Below are positions 62,058 through 64,000 of a DNA stretch of 64,000 nucleotides, in pieces. Position 1 is the stretch's first letter. Every line of letters begins with the position of its first letter. Position numbers and translations under genes: made by a program. Below the pieces are notes generated by a model. It ran no database searches. It was not told where the DNA came from and worked only from the letters and a program-made list of their open reading frames with translations. The stretch is from positions 1 through 64,000 of the forward strand of contig NZ_LQGY01000034.1 of the NCBI RefSeq assembly GCF_001620055.1, read 5' to 3'. The stretch comes from Agromyces sp. NDB4Y10. GTDB lineage: Bacteria > Actinomycetota > Actinomycetes > Actinomycetales > Microbacteriaceae.

Positions 62058-62371
62058 CCGACACCGGGGTGCGGTTCCGTCGAGACGACGAGGCTCGCCG
62101 CTACGAGATGCACGTCGACGGCGAGCTCGCCGGATTCGCCGAGTTCCGCATCCGGCCGGAGGGCACCATCGTGTTCACCCACACGGTGGTGCTCCCCGGC
62201 CGCGAGGGGCAAGGGCTGGGCAGCATGCTCGCCCGCCACGTCCTCGACGACGCGGTCTCCCGCGGGGAGCGCATCGTGCCGCGCTGCCCGTTCATCGCCG
62301 CGTACCTGCGTCGCCACGACGGCTACGAGGCGTCGGTCGACTGGCCCGAGGGCGCGCCGCGCGAGGGCTGA
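62054..62371 (+). CDS. GNAT-like N-acetyltransferase (YjdJ type)
   Basis: 105 aa. YEMHVDGELAGFAEFRI, FTHTVVLPGREGQGLGSMLARHVLDDA (acetyl-CoA pyrophosphate loop) and PFIAAYLRRH match the small GCN5-related YjdJ/NATD1 group. GTG start overlaps the hsp20 stop by 4 nt, so it is under the same heat-shock promoter. Target unknown. Confidence 0.88.
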   Translation: MTDTGVRFRRDDEARRYEMHVDGELAGFAEFRIRPEGTIVFTHTVVLPGREGQGLGSMLARHVLDDAVSRGERIVPRCPFIAAYLRRHDGYEASVDWPEGAPREG

Positions 62372-62806
62372 CCCGGGCCGTCCGGGCGTGACCCCCGCTC
62401 TGGGGCGGTGTGCCGGGCACGCGCGGGACGATACGATCGCTCAACACCCGAGCCGGGTCCCCGAGCCCGGCAGTCGTCGAAAGACGCCGCATGCGACCGG
62501 ATGTCCCAGCAGAGGTCGCTCGGGATCCAGCTCGCCGAGCTCAGTTCGGGTCGCTCGGCGGGGAGGGCCTCTTGCGAGGCCGCGGTGGGGCGGGAGGTAG
62601 GGTTCCCGCCCCACCGTCATTCCGCCGGGAGCTCAGGGTCGATCTCCGCGAGCCGACTGTCAAGCCCCTCAACGCTGACGAGCCCGGAACGTACCGTGGC
62701 CCCCACGTCCGCCAGGGGAGGGCATCGGCGACTCGCCGCTTCCGTCGTTCGGTGGGCTTCAGTGCGCGTCTGCGTCGACTGAACGTCACGAACGAGGGGA
62801 CCATCC
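62372..62806 (+). other. 435-nt gap: candidate small RNA region, no convincing ORF
   Basis: Contains GATACGAT at 62428-62435 (possible -10), a GCCGGG/CCCGGC hairpin near 62453, and a strong terminator-like stem at 62584-62615. No frame combines gene-like codon bias, a start site and sensible length. The right end (62700-62806) is the manganese catalase leader, with GAGGGG 8 nt before its ATG. Confidence 0.4.
62584..62615. terminator. Perfect 12-bp hairpin
   Basis: GGTGGGGCGGGA / TCCCGCCCCACC with an 8-nt loop. Lies 213 nt after the GNAT stop, so it either ends that transcript or a separate RNA. Confidence 0.6.
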
Positions 62807-63688
62807 ATGTTCTTCCACCGACAGGAACTCCAGCACTCCGCGAAGCCCGACGCACCGGACGCCGCCTACGCGCGCAAGCTCCAGGAGGTGCTCGGCGGAC
62901 AGTACGGCGAGATCACCGTGGCCATGCAGTACCAGTTCCAAGCGTGGAACATGCACCTGCCGGGCAAGTACCGCGACCTGGTGTTCGGAATCGGAGCGGA
63001 GGAGATGGGCCATGTCGAGATGCTCGCCGTGATGATCGCCCAGCTCCTCGAGAAGGCGCCGCTCGGCATCACCGGCGACGCCGTCCAGGACGACCCGACG
63101 GTGGCCGCGGTCATCGGCGGCACCGACGTGCAGCAGGGAATCGTCGCCGGGGCCGGAGCGCGCCCGGTGGACAGCAACGGCAACCCGTGGCAGGGGAGCT
63201 ACATCACCGCGAGCGGCAATCTACTCGCCGATTTCACCGCGAACGCCAACGCCGAGATGCAGGGACGCGTCCAGGTCGCCCGGCTGTACCACATGACCGA
63301 CGACCACGGCATCCGGGACCTGCTCGCGTTCCTCCTCGCGCGCGACACCATGCACCAGAACCAGTGGCTCGCCGCCGCGGCGGAACTCCGCGAGGAGGGC
63401 GTCGAGGAACTGCCCGTGCCGAGCAACTTCCCGCTCTCCAAGGAGAAGCGCGACGTCGCCTACCAATACCTCAACTTCAGCGACGGGGTCGCCGCTGCGG
63501 AGGGGAGTTGGGCGTCCGGCCCCACGCCCGACGGCAAGGGCGAGTTCAGCTACCACGACGGCCCGACGACGTCCGCGCCGATGCCGCCGCCCACCCGTCC
63601 CGATGCGCGGTTCTACGGCACGACCGACGTTCCGAACACCGTGGAGAAGGTGGCCGGCCGCTTTCAGGACAAGCTCAACAAGGAGTGA
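62807..63688 (+). CDS. Manganese catalase
   Basis: 293 aa, usual length. Ferritin-like four-helix bundle with di-manganese ligands Glu35, Glu66, His69, Glu150 and His183 (QYGEITVAMQYQFQAWNM; GAEEMGHVEM; NANAEMQGR; DTMHQNQWLAA). C-terminal FRYNNFSDG-like YQYLNFSDGVAAAEGSW and a Pro-rich tail. Disproportionates hydrogen peroxide in the cytoplasm. Placed after the heat-shock operon and next to a MarR gene that may regulate it (inference). Confidence 0.94.
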   Translation: MFFHRQELQHSAKPDAPDAAYARKLQEVLGGQYGEITVAMQYQFQAWNMHLPGKYRDLVFGIGAEEMGHVEMLAVMIAQLLEKAPLGITGDAVQDDPTVAAVIGGTDVQQGIVAGAGARPVDSNGNPWQGSYITASGNLLADFTANANAEMQGRVQVARLYHMTDDHGIRDLLAFLLARDTMHQNQWLAAAAELREEGVEELPVPSNFPLSKEKRDVAYQYLNFSDGVAAAEGSWASGPTPDGKGEFSYHDGPTTSAPMPPPTRPDARFYGTTDVPNTVEKVAGRFQDKLNKE

Positions 63689-63697
63689 CGCGCGGCA

Positions 63698-63728
63698 CTG
63701 ACCGCGCGCCCGTTCGACGCGCGGTCAG
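63698..63728. terminator. Bidirectional terminator hairpin
   Basis: CTGACCGCGCG / CGCGCGGTCAG, 9-nt loop, between convergent catalase and MarR genes; the right arm includes the MarR stop codon. Confidence 0.65.
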
Positions 63729-64000
63729 TCCACTGCCGGCGTGTTCGAGCGCGTCCGAGCCGCGCGTTCCTCCTGCGCCTCGCGGAGCCGGTCGCACAGG
63801 GCGGTCAGCTCGCGCAGCTCATCGTCCTCGAGAGCGGTGCCGACGCGGTCGGTGATCGACTGCATGTGCAGGATCGCGGCGCGCCGGAACTGCTCGAACC
63901 CGTGCGGGGTGAGGCGGACCAGGGTGCCGCGGCCGTCGTTCGGGTCGTCGGACTTCTCGACGAGCCCGCGTCCGGCGAGGCGGTCGATGAGCCGGCTCAC
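63725..64000 (-). CDS. MarR-family regulator, N-terminus outside window
   Basis: 91 C-terminal residues. MSRLIDRLAGRGLVEKSDDPNDGRGTLVRLTPHG is the end of the recognition helix plus the wing with the D-x-R-x-x-x-V-x-L-T pattern, followed by the C-terminal dimerisation helices. The start lies beyond 64000, so the visible ATG is internal. Family call firm; ligand unknown. Confidence 0.85.
   Translation of the reverse strand: MSRLIDRLAGRGLVEKSDDPNDGRGTLVRLTPHGFEQFRRAAILHMQSITDRVGTALEDDELRELTALCDRLREAQEERAARTRSNTPAVD

Overview
The window is very GC-rich (roughly 70 % or more by eye) and reads as chromosome from a high-GC Gram-positive actinobacterium. Several things point to Microbacteriaceae, with Agromyces or Microbacterium relatives as the closest guess: three copies of a small protein family I know from that group (the DUF7882 type), pheA/serS/LCP gene order, Ku plus LigD, class CUT1 sugar transporters without their own ATPase, and constant use of the heptamer GGATGCC/GGCATCC. 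I see no phage, insertion sequence, plasmid or CRISPR sequence. This looks like ordinary core and metabolic chromosome, so the less expected signals are small: repeats, tiny ORFs, start-site architecture and operators.

Layout. 1-11 kb: a truncated NYN-domain nuclease-like gene, two tandem secreted FG-GAP proteins, a D-2-hydroxyacid dehydrogenase, a MarR regulator coupled to an MFS exporter with a visible operator, an alpha/beta hydrolase, a histidine phosphatase, a lipoate ligase with permuted domain order, a flavodoxin and an orphan DNA methyltransferase. 11-17 kb: a beta-glucoside operon on the minus strand (binding protein, two permeases, GH1 beta-glucosidase, then a LacI regulator) with twin LacI-type operators around a clear promoter. 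17-23 kb: an amidase-like lipoprotein coupled to a VanY carboxypeptidase, and two coupled glycosyltransferases, one fused to HEAT-like repeats. 23-34 kb: phosphoglucomutase, DUF445, pheA, a diacylglycerol-kinase-like protein, serS, a HAD phosphatase and two LytR-CpsA-Psr proteins interleaved with two tRNA-Ser genes. 34-41 kb: glgX-treY-treZ, translationally overlapped, turning glycogen or maltodextrin into trehalose. 42-54 kb: a stress and DNA-repair district (Ku, LigD, desaturase, topoisomerase IB, Rho_N/SAP-like protein, SDR, SRPBCC, three DUF7882 paralogues, formaldehyde-dehydrogenase-like ADH). 53-60 kb: a second CUT1 sugar operon, a DUF6766 protein with a 27-residue leader ORF, tRNA-Arg and an amylosucrase-type GH13. 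60-64 kb: a DUF998-type membrane protein, an Hsp20 gene between two HspR-type HAIR boxes coupled to a GNAT gene, a manganese catalase and a truncated MarR gene.

The genes hang together around carbohydrate uptake and storage (two sugar operons, GH1, phosphoglucomutase, GlgX, TreY/TreZ, amylosucrase), cell-envelope construction (LCP proteins, VanY, glycosyltransferases) and stress survival (trehalose, NHEJ, Hsp20, Mn-catalase, desaturase).

The most notable non-gene signals are: (i) a family of three roughly 87-bp intergenic elements made of two direct and one inverted TTTCTCAGGA-type boxes at fixed spacing; (ii) about twenty genes whose start codon lies 5-7 nt after a TANNNT-like hexamer, which implies leaderless transcription and fixes several starts, including that of the 27-codon ORF; and (iii) the DNA-level abundance of GGATGCC/GGCATCC in defiance of the local codon preference.
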